Shown here: piece by piece, positions 17,111-25,237 of the stretch
Numbering within the stretch: the stretch's first letter is position 1
How the letters are laid out: every line of letters starts with the position of its first letter
Source: Halalkalicoccus sp. CG83
Lineage (GTDB): Archaea > Halobacteriota > Halobacteria > Halobacteriales > Halalkalicoccaceae
NCBI RefSeq assembly: GCF_037081715.1
Contig: NZ_JAZDDH010000002.1
Location: 62,001 to 126,000, forward strand
Length of the DNA stretch: 64,000 nucleotides
Direction of reading: 5' to 3'
Notes under the pieces: model-generated
The model's database searches: none
What the model saw: the letters and a program-made list of their open reading frames with translations, nothing else
What the model was told of the DNA's origin: nothing
Program-made: the position numbers and the translations under genes

Positions 17111-17944
17111 CTACTCCTCTTCTTCGAACAGCGTCGTCGGATCGAGCGGTTCCTCGATCGTCAGGTCGTCCCAGCCGACGCTCCCCTGTTCAAGGATGTT
17201 CTCGACGCTCATCTCGGGGGCGCCGAACACCGTCTGGACCGCGAGCGGCAGACTCTCGTCCGGTTCCGGTTCCTCGAAGTCGTCCTCGCCGACGACCAAC
17301 CGCATGACCATTCCGAGGAAGAGATGTGGGAGGCAGAACAGGTCGTAAACGCCCGGTACGTCGAACTTGTACAACCAGTGCTCCTCGGCCATGTACGGCG
17401 GTGACGTGAATGGCGGGGCGTCGTCCGGAATCCGCTGGGGAACCTCGAAATACGCCGGCTCGGAGAACCGCGGGGTCATCGCGGTCACCGTATGAAGGCT
17501 CTCCTCCGGCGGGGAGACGTTGTAGAAATCGACGACGTCCCCGGTGTCGATGCTCAGTCCGACCGGATCGAAGAGGTACTCCGGGAAGTCCTCCTGGGGG
17601 TGTTCGTGGTCGCCGTGTGCGACCCCCGGCTGGATGTCCGTCTCCTCCGAGGGTGCCTCTTGGAAGAGGACGTTGCGCGGTTCGATGTCCAGCTCGACGA
17701 CGTGATCCGGCTGGGTCGGCCACTCGCCCTCGTCGTCGCCGGCCAGTGCCGTATAGCCCGAGAGGCGGTCGATACACGGCGGACACCAGCAGTCGCCCCT
17801 CTCGCCGTTTCCGCCCGAGCCGTGTTCGCTGGCCGCGCCGACGCTCGCGAACGTCGACAATGCCGATCCGGCACCGACCGCCTTCAGTACGGTTCGACGA
17901 CGACGGTCGAACGATCCCTCGTTGTGCTTGTCTTGCTCTGACAT
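17111..17944 (-). CDS. Tat-exported cupredoxin (halocyanin-like)
   Basis: A 277-aa protein with a twin-Arg signal (RRRRTVLKAVGAGSALSTFAS) and a plastocyanin-like fold. Type-1 copper ligands are visible: His in EESLHTVTAM, then Cys-x2-His-x4-Met in LFCLPHLFLGM. A short CWCPPC segment follows the signal and may bind metal or form a disulfide. No lipobox is seen. It is probably an extracytoplasmic electron carrier or copper protein. The TAATAAAA box about 26 bp upstream indicates a leaderless start. Confidence 0.85.
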   Translation of the reverse strand: MSEQDKHNEGSFDRRRRTVLKAVGAGSALSTFASVGAASEHGSGGNGERGDCWCPPCIDRLSGYTALAGDDEGEWPTQPDHVVELDIEPRNVLFQEAPSEETDIQPGVAHGDHEHPQEDFPEYLFDPVGLSIDTGDVVDFYNVSPPEESLHTVTAMTPRFSEPAYFEVPQRIPDDAPPFTSPPYMAEEHWLYKFDVPGVYDLFCLPHLFLGMVMRLVVGEDDFEEPEPDESLPLAVQTVFGAPEMSVENILEQGSVGWDDLTIEEPLDPTTLFEEEE

Positions 17945-17966
17945 GCGATTCGCGGCTCGACGAGTC

Positions 17967-17974
17967 TTTTATTA
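17967..17974 (-). promoter_or_regulatory. TATA box of the cupredoxin gene
   Basis: Read on the minus strand as TAATAAAA, centred about 26 bp before the ATG at 17944, as expected for a leaderless haloarchaeal transcript. Confidence 0.55.
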
Positions 17975-18431
17975 ACTATTATGTAGATAAAGCCATCAGC
18001 GAAACCGGATCGTTCTTTCCTCCTGGTCGGTCTACCCGCCATTCCGGGGTCGAATCTGGGGTTCTCCCGCCACCGAAACGTCTCGGACCTTCGACCGGAC
18101 CCGATCGAGCGTGGCGGCCTAACGGGTCGTTATCGACCGCGGACGGACTTCGGCGTCGGCAGTAGGAGAGGCACGGATGCCGCCGAGTGGCCCCGTTCGG
18201 TCGTGTGGCACTCGAACGGCGGTTTCGTAGCAGGAGGACTCGCGAGAAGCAGGACCGCCGCCCGCGCTGCGAGGAGGACCTCGGGACGTCCGCTCGCCTC
18301 CGATCGGTTCTACGGAGAACGAATCGGGACGGCCACACGTCCTGACTCCACGGCTCCGTCGGTTCCTCGAATCGCCGTCGGTGGGTGGTGCTCCACTACC
18401 CTCCGGACTCCCGAATCCGGTAACGGATCGG
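17975..18431. other. Intergenic stretch without a supportable gene
   Basis: About 450 bp of high-GC sequence. Open frames exist on both strands but they are Arg/Pro/Ser-rich and show no recognisable motif. Possible decayed coding sequence; nothing specific seen. Confidence 0.4.
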
Positions 18432-18599
18432 TCACTGGGCGGACGAGGAGAACGATCGATCCGCGACCGGGGCGGAGCGCGAGTGTTGATAGCAGCTCAG
18501 TCCTGCGAGCGGCACGATCGCCTCACACGGCGATCCGTCCTTGCAGCTGCGCCCGCAGACGAACTTTCCCTCCGCGTTCGTCGGCGTCTCCCTCGACAT
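18432..18599 (-). CDS. Small cysteine-rich protein (CxxxCxxGxPC...CxxH)
   Basis: A 55-aa protein beginning MSRETPTNAEGKFVCGRSCK, then DGSPCEAIVPLAGLSCYQH. The spacing C-x3-C-x4-5-PC-x9-C-x2-H is that of short metal-binding domains seen in many small prokaryotic proteins. A GGGAGGAGA Shine-Dalgarno lies 5-13 bp upstream and an ATTATTAAT box at 18632-18640 sits about 37 bp upstream, both on the minus strand. Function unknown; too short for routine gene callers. Confidence 0.6.
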   Translation of the reverse strand: MSRETPTNAEGKFVCGRSCKDGSPCEAIVPLAGLSCYQHSRSAPVADRSFSSSAQ

Positions 18600-18686
18600 G
18601 ATCCGTCTCCTCCCTCTTCACATTAGACACGATTATTAATGAACGTTACGACGTGGGCGGCGACGGTCGTTCAGTGCCGGCATTCT

Positions 18687-19160
18687 TCACTGCTCAGGCC
18701 GGAAGATCGAGGGGTCGTCGTGCGAGAAGACGACCGTCTCGCCGTCCAGTTTTCTCAGGTAGGTCCGAAACGAACCCTCCTCGGTCGCGCGTTCGAACGT
18801 CTCCTCGGTCTCCTCACGGTCGTAGTACGCCGGGAAGACCACCGCCGTCTCGTCCTCCGGATCGCGCATGACGACCACCAGGAGGACGACGTCGCCCTCC
18901 TCGCGGGCGTAGACCTCCGAACTCGGGAACGAGAGCCCCCGTTCCTCGACCAGCGCCGCGAGCGGTTCGTACTCGTTGCCGGGGATCAACACGTCGAGTC
19001 CGCAGCGATCGTGCTCGTGGACGGCCGTGACGCTTCCGGGGTGGACGACGAGCGTCTCCCAGCCGTCCTCCTCGAACTCCTCGGCGATGGCCTCGGCCTC
19101 CCCCGTGAGCGTCTCCCAGTATGCGCTCGCGACCTGTGCCGCCCGATCCGGCCCTCTCAT
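18687..19160 (-). CDS. Conserved haloarchaeal protein, unknown function (DUF7529-like)
   Basis: A 157-aa soluble acidic protein (MRGPDRAAQVASAYWETLTGEAEAIAEEFEEDGWETLVVHPGSV...) with an alternating beta/alpha pattern and no catalytic motif. The Met at 19160 is chosen because the upstream part of the frame overlaps the dihydroorotase end in another phase. It lies 37 bp after pyrC on the same strand and may be cotranscribed with it. The family name is tentative. Confidence 0.75.
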   Translation of the reverse strand: MRGPDRAAQVASAYWETLTGEAEAIAEEFEEDGWETLVVHPGSVTAVHEHDRCGLDVLIPGNEYEPLAALVEERGLSFPSSEVYAREEGDVVLLVVVMRDPEDETAVVFPAYYDREETEETFERATEEGSFRTYLRKLDGETVVFSHDDPSIFRPEQ

Positions 19161-19197
19161 TGCTCGAAGGCGACGCGCGAGCGCCAAAAGCGGTTCG

Positions 19198-20481
19198 CTA
19201 CTCCCGGACGTTCCGGCCGGTGGGGTCGCCGAACGCGCCGCTGTCCTCGTCGTTCTCGTAGACCCGCTTTCCACGGACCATCGTCCACTCAGGAAAGATC
19301 CCTTCGCGGCCCTCGAAGGGCGTCCATCCCGCCTTCGAGTGTAGCTCCTCGCCGCGGATCTCCCGCGGGGAGTCGAGGTCGTAGAGCGCGAGGTCGGCGT
19401 CCATCCCCTCGGCGATCCGGCCCTTTCGCGGCAGGTCGAAGACTCGTGCGGGGTTCGTCGCGACCAGGTCGCGAACGCGCTCGCGGGTGAACTCGCCGCG
19501 CTCGGCGGCCGCGAGCAACAGCGGCACCATCGTCTCGACGCCGGGGACGCCGCTGGGGGCGTCCCAGATCCCCGCGTCCTTCTCCTCGCGGGTGTGGGGC
19601 GCGTGGTCGGTAGCGACGACGTCCACGGTGCCGTCGCGGACCCGTTCGAACACTCCTTCCCTCCGATTCTCGCTTCTGAGCGGGGGGTTCATCCGGCCGA
19701 ACGTCCCCAGTTCGTCGAGGTCCTCGCGCGAGAGAAACAGGTGGTGCGGGGTGACCTCGCAGGTCGCGCCCGCCCCCTTCGCGGCGTCGATCCCCTCTGG
19801 CGTGCTGGTGTGGGCGACGTGGAGAGCGGCGTCGCTTCGCTCCGCGACCTCGCAGGCGCGTTCGACCGCCGCCGCCTCGGCCTCTGCGGTCCGGTAGGCG
19901 CTCCAGGCGTCCGGATCGTCCTCGCCGCGTTCGCGAACCGCCTCCGAGAAGCGGGTCGCGTCCTCGGCGTGGACGGTCACGACGCACTCGCCCGCGGCCC
20001 GCTCGACCGCCTCCTCGAACAGCTCGGCATCGATCCCCATCTCGCCCGTCGAGTCGGCGAGAAAGACCTCCCCGAGCGCGAACAGCGGGCGCGAGAACAG
20101 TTCGTCGGGCTTCCAGTCGGGCGTGACCCCGCCGTTGATCCCGTAGTCGACGTACGACCTCTCGGCCAGGGCGGCCTTCTCGTCGAAGCTCGCTCCGTCG
20201 ACCGTCGGCGGATCGGTGTTGGGCTGGTCGATAACGGCCGTGACGCCACCCGCCGCGGCCGAGAGCGAGCCGGTCTCCCAGGTCTCCTTGTGGGGGAAGC
20301 CGGGTTCGCGGAAGTGGACGTGGACGTCGATCGCGCCCGGCAACAGCAGCTTTCCCTCGGCGTCGATCCCGACGTCGTCCGCGTCGTCAGAGAGCCCCGG
20401 TCCGACGGCGGCGATCCGCTCGCCCTCGACCCGCACGTCGACCGACCGACCGTCCGCGAGCGTCGCGTTCCGGATGAACAT
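19198..20481 (-). CDS. pyrC: Dihydroorotase
   Basis: Amidohydrolase that cyclises carbamoyl-aspartate to dihydroorotate in pyrimidine synthesis (427 aa). Seen: LPGAIDVHVHFREPGFPHKETWETGS with zinc ligands His54 and His56, TVHAED, VTPHHLFLS, ATDHAPHTREEKD with the catalytic Asp, and GVPGVETMVPLLL, all typical of class I dihydroorotases with acyclic-imidohydrolase tails. The start at 20481 (MFIRNATLADG) fits family N-termini; 15 upstream residues are rejected. Confidence 0.93.
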   Translation of the reverse strand: MFIRNATLADGRSVDVRVEGERIAAVGPGLSDDADDVGIDAEGKLLLPGAIDVHVHFREPGFPHKETWETGSLSAAAGGVTAVIDQPNTDPPTVDGASFDEKAALAERSYVDYGINGGVTPDWKPDELFSRPLFALGEVFLADSTGEMGIDAELFEEAVERAAGECVVTVHAEDATRFSEAVRERGEDDPDAWSAYRTAEAEAAAVERACEVAERSDAALHVAHTSTPEGIDAAKGAGATCEVTPHHLFLSREDLDELGTFGRMNPPLRSENRREGVFERVRDGTVDVVATDHAPHTREEKDAGIWDAPSGVPGVETMVPLLLAAAERGEFTRERVRDLVATNPARVFDLPRKGRIAEGMDADLALYDLDSPREIRGEELHSKAGWTPFEGREGIFPEWTMVRGKRVYENDEDSGAFGDPTGRNVRE

Positions 20482-20506
20482 TGCCCCCTCTCTCGCTTCC
20501 GGTGAC

Positions 20507-21211
20507 CTACGGCTTTCGGTCGACACGGTCGACTTGGTCGACCCGTTCGATCCGCACCTCCCGGTCGCCGATCAGCCACGACTCGATCTCGCGAGCCACC
20601 GTGTGGGAGTCTGCCTCCCCGCCCGCGCGTTCGACGCTGCCGACCGACCCGGGATCGAACGGCGAGTCGAGCGCCGCGTAGACCGGTTCGAGGACGGCCG
20701 CGATCTCCTCGTGGCCGTCGACGACGACGATCCCCGAGACGAGCGCGCTATCCGAGCGGACGCGCTGGGCGATCCCCACCAGCTTTCCCCGACAGGAGAG
20801 CGAGTGACGGCCGGGACAGAAGCTGTCCGGGGGCTCGCCGCGCTCGACGGGCGCGCCGACCTCCCGGAGTGCGCGCTGGACGCGGTCGCTCGCGCGCTCG
20901 TAGCGCTCGTTCATCCCCGTCCGGGGGTCCTCGATCGGGAGCGCGAGCGCGAACGCGAGCGTCGAGCCCGTGTAGGCGACCGCCCGTCCACCGACGCTCC
21001 GTTCGAGCGGGGTGAAGCCTCGTTCGCGGGCGGCCTCGCGGGCCGCCTCGTAGCCCGGTTCGTTGCTCTCGCGCCGGCCGAAGACGATCTGGCGGTTGGG
21101 CGTCCACACGCGCAGGGCGGGCTCGCGGCGCTCGCCCGCCGTCTCGAGCATCTCCGCGGTGACCTGCCGGTCCGACGCTCGCGTTTCGGCCCGACCGCGC
21201 AGGACGCGCAT
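20507..21211 (-). CDS. Lipoate/biotin protein ligase family protein
   Basis: A 234-aa LplA-like protein. Seen: LRVWTPNRQIVFGRRESNEPGYEAA, ERSVGGRAVAYTGSTLAFALALP (the RxxGGxAVxH-type loop, here with Y), and the catalytic-lysine segment CRGKLVGIAQRV. Probably transfers or binds a lipoyl or octanoyl group; several archaeal relatives need a partner domain, and none is adjacent. It ends close to the start of pyrC, 25 bp away, and could be cotranscribed. Confidence 0.85.
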   Translation of the reverse strand: MRVLRGRAETRASDRQVTAEMLETAGERREPALRVWTPNRQIVFGRRESNEPGYEAAREAARERGFTPLERSVGGRAVAYTGSTLAFALALPIEDPRTGMNERYERASDRVQRALREVGAPVERGEPPDSFCPGRHSLSCRGKLVGIAQRVRSDSALVSGIVVVDGHEEIAAVLEPVYAALDSPFDPGSVGSVERAGGEADSHTVAREIESWLIGDREVRIERVDQVDRVDRKP

Positions 21212-21307
21212 GCGTCGCCGTTGGGGGCCGAGGAGGATATACTGTCGGCCGCGACCGTTCCTGGCATAGGGCGACGGTATAAGCGCGACCCGCCCCTACG
21301 GTCGGCG

Positions 21308-22201
21308 ATGACCGTCGTCCTTCCCGACGAGGTACTCGCGCGCTATCCGCGGTTCTCGCTCTACAACTCGCCCTACCCAGCCCACGATCGGGGCCGTGCG
21401 ATCGACCTCTATCCCGCCGAGGGAGCGCCGAGCCCCGTCGCCGGCGAGGTACGCGAGACGCGGACGGTTCGCGCGCCACCGAAACCCTACGCGCCGGAGC
21501 ACGACCACCTGATCCTGATCGACGTCGACGAGTCACGTGCGTCGGTCCGTCGGAGCGCCTCGTCCGGCGACGACGGTGACCGGATCGCCCGCGTGCTCCA
21601 CGTCGATCCCGCCGTCTCGGCGGGCGACCGCGTCGAGGTCGGCGACCCGCTCGGCTCGACGATCCGCGCGGGTTTCTTCGCGCCCTGGGTCGACGATCAC
21701 CTCCACCTCGGGTTCCGATCGCACGACGCGAACCCGTACCGGGCGTCGGGTTCGGTCCCGATCGAGGTCGAGTCGACGGTCGAGCCACTCGCGTGGGACG
21801 GGACCGGCGAGGTCCGTGCGGTCGGCGAGACGTTCGTCGTGCTCGACGCGCCCGCTCACCCCGAACCCGGGAGGCGGTTCGCCGCGATCGGCGACGACTC
21901 CGGAGAAACGGCGCTCGACGGCGGACTCACGCACTACGACGGTGGCGGGGCGCTCGCCGGCGCGTCGGGCCCGGTCGAACTGCTCGGCGAACGGATCGGG
22001 GTCGCCGACGGGCGCGACCTGGCGTGGGATCCGGTTCGGGTGCTCGCGAACGACGAGCCGATCACCGGCATCTCGCTGTCCGTCGGACGGACGACGGCGG
22101 GAACGAAGCTCGTCCACCCCGATCACGACTTTTCGATCGGCGACCTGATCGAGGTGCGAATCGAGCGCCGTCCGAGTTCCGGCGACCGGACGTCCCGGTA
22201 G
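21308..22201 (+). CDS. Haloarchaeal protein with M23-peptidase-like N-terminal domain
   Basis: A 297-aa protein. The first ~150 residues resemble a LytM/M23 scaffold: GRAIDLYPAEGAPSPVAGEV (HxxxD region with Arg in place of His), an HDHLILID strand and DDHLHLGFRSHDANP (HxH motif). The C-terminal half is beta-rich with no match I know. Since haloarchaea lack peptidoglycan and the first metal His appears missing, it may be a non-catalytic relative. No signal peptide is visible. Confidence 0.65.
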   Translation: MTVVLPDEVLARYPRFSLYNSPYPAHDRGRAIDLYPAEGAPSPVAGEVRETRTVRAPPKPYAPEHDHLILIDVDESRASVRRSASSGDDGDRIARVLHVDPAVSAGDRVEVGDPLGSTIRAGFFAPWVDDHLHLGFRSHDANPYRASGSVPIEVESTVEPLAWDGTGEVRAVGETFVVLDAPAHPEPGRRFAAIGDDSGETALDGGLTHYDGGGALAGASGPVELLGERIGVADGRDLAWDPVRVLANDEPITGISLSVGRTTAGTKLVHPDHDFSIGDLIEVRIERRPSSGDRTSR

Positions 22202-22285
22202 TCGGTGGTACCGGACACGACGACGCCCTGCCCGTCCGACCCGGCGACTCGCCAGCTACAAACGGGCGGACGAACGACGACGGGT

Positions 22286-22741
22286 ATGACGGACCTCTCG
22301 GTCGACGGCTCGTTCCTCCAGTCGTACATCGACGAACACCACGACTTCCTCTCCTGGCTCGGCACCGACGTCGACGCCCTCGAGAAGGGCCGGATCGTCC
22401 TCTCGCTCCCGTACGACGAGAAGCTCACCAACGCCCGGCCCGGCGGGAGCGAGGACCGCCCGGAGATCAACGGCGGGGTCGCCGCGACGCTGATCGACAC
22501 CGCCGGCGGACTCGCGCTGCGGACGACCCTCGACGACCCCCTCGAGGGCGGGGTGGCGACGATCAACCTCAACGTGAACTATCTCGAGCGCGCGACGGGC
22601 GACCTCACGGCGACCGGGGAGGTGATCCGTGCCGGGAACAGCGTCGGCGTCGGCGAGGTCGTCGTCGAGGGCGAGACCGACGGCGAGTCCCGACGAGTGG
22701 CTACCGGTCACGGGTCGTATCGACTGTTCAGAAGCGAGTGA
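22286..22741 (+). CDS. PaaI/hot-dog-fold thioesterase
   Basis: A 151-aa hot-dog-fold protein. Seen: an acidic N-terminal helix region, EINGGVAATLIDTAGGLALRT (the HGG-type active-site helix, with NGG here), ATINLNVNYLERATGDLTATGEVIRAGNSVGVGEVVV and a C-terminal strand. It is a probable acyl-CoA thioesterase of the PaaI group. The ATG at 22286 is preferred to a GTG 81 bp upstream. Confidence 0.87.
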   Translation: MTDLSVDGSFLQSYIDEHHDFLSWLGTDVDALEKGRIVLSLPYDEKLTNARPGGSEDRPEINGGVAATLIDTAGGLALRTTLDDPLEGGVATINLNVNYLERATGDLTATGEVIRAGNSVGVGEVVVEGETDGESRRVATGHGSYRLFRSE

Positions 22742-22801
22742 CGGTCCGAACGTGAAGCGAAGGTGGTCGCCGATCCGAGGGGACCCCGGATCCGCCCTGC
22801 T

Positions 22802-23125
22802 CTACTCGTTCTCCTCGAGTTCGTACTCCCAGGCCTCGTAGCCGCCGGCCATGCTCGTCACCGCCCCCGCGTCCTCGACGGCCTCGTAGCTGCCGATCAG
22901 CTTCGCGGCCTGAACCGAGCTCTTGCCGATCGGGCAGGCGACGACCACGTCGCCGTCCCAGTCGTGTCGATCGATCTCCGTCGGCAGCCGGTTCATCGGG
23001 ATGTTGACCGCGCCGGGTATGTGTCCCCGTTCGTACTCGCTCTCCGGCCGGATGTCGACGATCCGGACGTCGTCGCCGTCGTCGATCCGCTGCTTTACCT
23101 CCTCGGGGGAGATCTCCTCGACCAT
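22802..23125 (-). CDS. Single-domain rhodanese
   Basis: A 107-aa rhodanese (sulfurtransferase) domain. Seen: VRIVDIRPESEYERGHIPGAVNIPMNRL and the active-site loop VVACPIGKSSVQAAKLI with Cys64. Length fits a GlpE-type single domain. It probably moves sulfur or detoxifies cyanide in the cytoplasm. The next gene on this strand begins 540 bp upstream, so cotranscription is not evident. Confidence 0.92.
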   Translation of the reverse strand: MVEEISPEEVKQRIDDGDDVRIVDIRPESEYERGHIPGAVNIPMNRLPTEIDRHDWDGDVVVACPIGKSSVQAAKLIGSYEAVEDAGAVTSMAGGYEAWEYELEENE

Positions 23126-23239
23126 GTGGGATCGATCGGGGACGAAGCGCCGTTAGGCTGTCGCTCCCCCGATCGCGATGGGCGGCGGTCGGCGGCTCTC
23201 GACCGGTCGGGTCGGCCCGCCGGAGTTCGAGATCGGCCG

Positions 23240-23665
23240 CTACCGTCGGTCACCCACGACGCGAACGATCTCCCCTTCGAACCGCTCGTTCTCGCCGTTC
23301 CAGCGCCACGCGCCGACGAACGGCTCGCCGTCGAGCGCGACGATCACGTACGAGAACCCCGGCCACGTCGCCCGATCGGCGTCGGTCTCGCTCGGCTCGG
23401 TCGGGCCGGCGGGATGCGAGTGGTAGAACCCGACGACGTCTCGGCCCGCCTCCTCGATCCCGTCGATCAGCTCGAGCTGCTGCTCGGGGTCGATGTGGTA
23501 GCGCGTCTCCGGGGTCTCGGCGACGTTTCGCGCGCGGTGGACCGTCTCGACGTGCGAGCGCTCCTCGCCGTGTTCGCCGCCGAGGACGCCGCAGACCTCC
23601 TCGGACGTCCCCTCGCGGGCGTGTTCGACGATCGCGTCGTAGCTCGCCCGGTCGAACTCTATCAT
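23240..23665 (-). CDS. JAMM/MPN metalloprotease (desampylase-like)
   Basis: A 141-aa JAB1/MPN+ protein with the full zinc motif: Glu23 in SEEVCGVLGG, His82-x-His84, Ser92 and Asp95 in YHSHPAGPTEPSETD. It is of the size and type of the haloarchaeal desampylase that removes ubiquitin-like SAMP proteins from targets. The ATG at 23665 is chosen; a longer open frame upstream is noise from the frameshifted neighbour. A rhodanese lies downstream, in keeping with a sulfur/ubiquitin-like context, though only suggestively. Confidence 0.88.
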   Translation of the reverse strand: MIEFDRASYDAIVEHAREGTSEEVCGVLGGEHGEERSHVETVHRARNVAETPETRYHIDPEQQLELIDGIEEAGRDVVGFYHSHPAGPTEPSETDADRATWPGFSYVIVALDGEPFVGAWRWNGENERFEGEIVRVVGDRR

Positions 23666-23702
23666 GCCGCGAACTCGCCCTCCGGCGCCAAGGCGTCTCC
23701 GG

Positions 23703-24189
23703 TCATCCCTCGCGGTGGGCCTCCTTCGCCTCCTCGTAGGCCCCGTCCCCACGGACCTGCTCGAGGTACGTCTCGAAGCGAAGCGCCGCCTCGCGTTTCT
23801 CGGGATCCGCCCACTCCTCGGGCTCGCGCTCCTCGCCGTCCTCGTACTTCCGTCCGCCGGGATACCTCGCGTAGCGCATCGCCAGCGTGCCCGCTGGCAC
23901 GCTTCTGGGCTGGCGGCGGCAGCCGCCCGGCCCGCGTGTAGCCCATCTGGAGGTACTTGCGGGCCATGTCCATCCCCGGGAAGTCGTCGGCCTCCCTGTA
24001 CTCCTCGTAGCGCTCGTGGATCGCCGCCGCGGACTCCTCGGCCTCCTCGGGCGTCTTGAACGTCCACAGCGGGAGCAGTTCGTCCTTGTACGGCTGGACC
24101 TTGAAGACGCCCTCCTCGCCGCGGCCGATCTCGTACTCCTCCGGTCGTTCGCGGAAATCGATATCGTATTCGGGGCTATCGCCGCTCAT
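23703..24189 (-). pseudogene. DUF4385-like gene frameshifted by a hairpin insertion
   Basis: N-terminal part from 24189: MSGDSPEYDIDFRERPEEY, then FKVQPYKDELLPLWTFKTPEEAEESAAAI and DDFPGMDMARKYLQMGYTRA. The expected continuation (RYARYPGGRKYEDGEE...EPEEWADPEKREAALRFETYLEQV) is in a different frame and ends at 23703. Between the two halves lies about 52 bp of extra sequence at 23877-23928, not a multiple of three, which causes the shift. Both halves are otherwise undamaged. Function of the family is unknown. A second, diverged N-terminus lies just upstream. Confidence 0.8.
23877..23928. repeat. ~52-bp hairpin-rich insertion in the DUF4385-like gene
   Basis: Contains AGCGTGCC-CGCT-GGCACGCT (23884-23903) and GGCGGC-A-GCCGCC further right. 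Removing it joins MGYTRA to RYARYPGGRKY in one frame, matching the family pattern. Exact ends cannot be set without an intact homologue. Confidence 0.65.
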
Positions 24190-24425
24190 TCGTGTCTCCG
24201 TAGTTCCGCGAGCGAACTCGGTGAGCGAGCGGTCGGGCCGAGCGACCGGAGGGAGCGAGGCCCGTTTTCGTGCAGGTTTTGCCAGCGAGTGAACGAAGTG
24301 AACGAGCGCGGCAAAAGGTGCTTGAGGACGCCCTCCTCGCCGCGGCCGATCTCGTACTCCTCCGGGTTCTCGCGGAAGTCGATATCGTACTCGGGACCGT
24401 CGTCCTCGGCGTCGGGATCGCTCAC
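24186..24425 (-). pseudogene. Second, diverged copy of the DUF4385-like N-terminus
   Basis: Starts GTG at 24425 and encodes MSDPDAEDDGPEYDIDFREN, then PEEYEIGRGEEGVLK, paralleling the start of the gene at 24189, with substitutions (EN for ER, VLK for VFK) and a different leader. After K (near 24321) it runs into low-complexity spacer (24190-24320) containing CACTTCGTTCACTCGCTGGC and AAAACCTGCACGAAAAC before reaching the other copy. A remnant of an alternative 5' end rather than a separate gene. Confidence 0.75.
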
Positions 24426-24484
24426 GGTCTCCAGTCGGGCGGGACGACACTACCCTTTTGCGCCGGTCGATCGTACGCGCTTAC

Positions 24485-25237
24485 GTGACCCTCTCTGACG
24501 ACGCGATCGGGTCGCTCGCCGATCGCGTCCACGGAGCCTTCCGCGACGCCCGAGCGACGACGCCGCCCTCGGCGAGCCACGAGCTCACGATCGAGGACGC
24601 CTACCGGGTCCAGCGGGCGGCCGTCGAGCGTCGCGGGGAGCCGCTCGCGGGCTACAAGCTCGGCTTCACGAACGAGCGCGTTCAGAACCAGGTCGGCGTC
24701 GACCGACCCGCCCACGGCCGCCTCACGGCCGACACGGTCTCCGACGAGACGTCCGTCGGTGTCGACGACTTCGTCTCGCCGCGGGTGGAGCCGGAGATCG
24801 CGTTCGTCCTCGAGTCGATCGAACCGCCGGCCGAGGTCCACGACGTGCTGGCCGCGACGCGGGCGGTCCTGCCGGCGATCGAGGTCGTCGACAGCCGGAC
24901 CGGGAGCTGGTCGCCGACGCCCGTGGACGCGATCGCCGACAACGCGCTGGCCGCGGGGGTGCGCCTCGGGTCGACGGCGAACGCGATCGCGGGAACCGAC
25001 CTCTCGATGGAGGCCGTCCAGCTCCGGAGGAACGGCGAGCTCGTGGAGACGGGCGTCGGCGCGAACGTCCTCGAACGCCCCGTTCGGACGGTCCGCTGGC
25101 TCGCGAACCGTCGCCCCCTCGAGGAGGGTGCGCTCGTGCTCACCGGGTCGCTGACGCCGACGGTCGAGCTGGCTGCGGGCGACGTCGTCGAGGCTCGCTT
25201 CTCGACGCTCGGGAGCGTCTCGATTCGCGCCGACTAG
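24485..25237 (+). CDS. FAH-superfamily hydratase/decarboxylase (2-keto-4-pentenoate hydratase-like)
   Basis: About 250 aa, MhpD/DmpE-like. Seen: the N-terminal helical ASHELTIEDAYRVQRAAVERR, GYKLGFTNERVQNQVGV, VEPEIAFVLES (metal-binding acidic pair), AVLPAIEVVDSR, IADNALAAGVRLG and VLTGSLTPTVELAAGD. It probably acts in meta-cleavage-type aromatic catabolism or as a related oxaloacetate decarboxylase. GTG at 24485 is taken as start; a TTG 27 bp upstream is possible. Convergent and overlapping by four bases with the hydrolase at 25234. Confidence 0.87.
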   Translation: MTLSDDAIGSLADRVHGAFRDARATTPPSASHELTIEDAYRVQRAAVERRGEPLAGYKLGFTNERVQNQVGVDRPAHGRLTADTVSDETSVGVDDFVSPRVEPEIAFVLESIEPPAEVHDVLAATRAVLPAIEVVDSRTGSWSPTPVDAIADNALAAGVRLGSTANAIAGTDLSMEAVQLRRNGELVETGVGANVLERPVRTVRWLANRRPLEEGALVLTGSLTPTVELAAGDVVEARFSTLGSVSIRAD

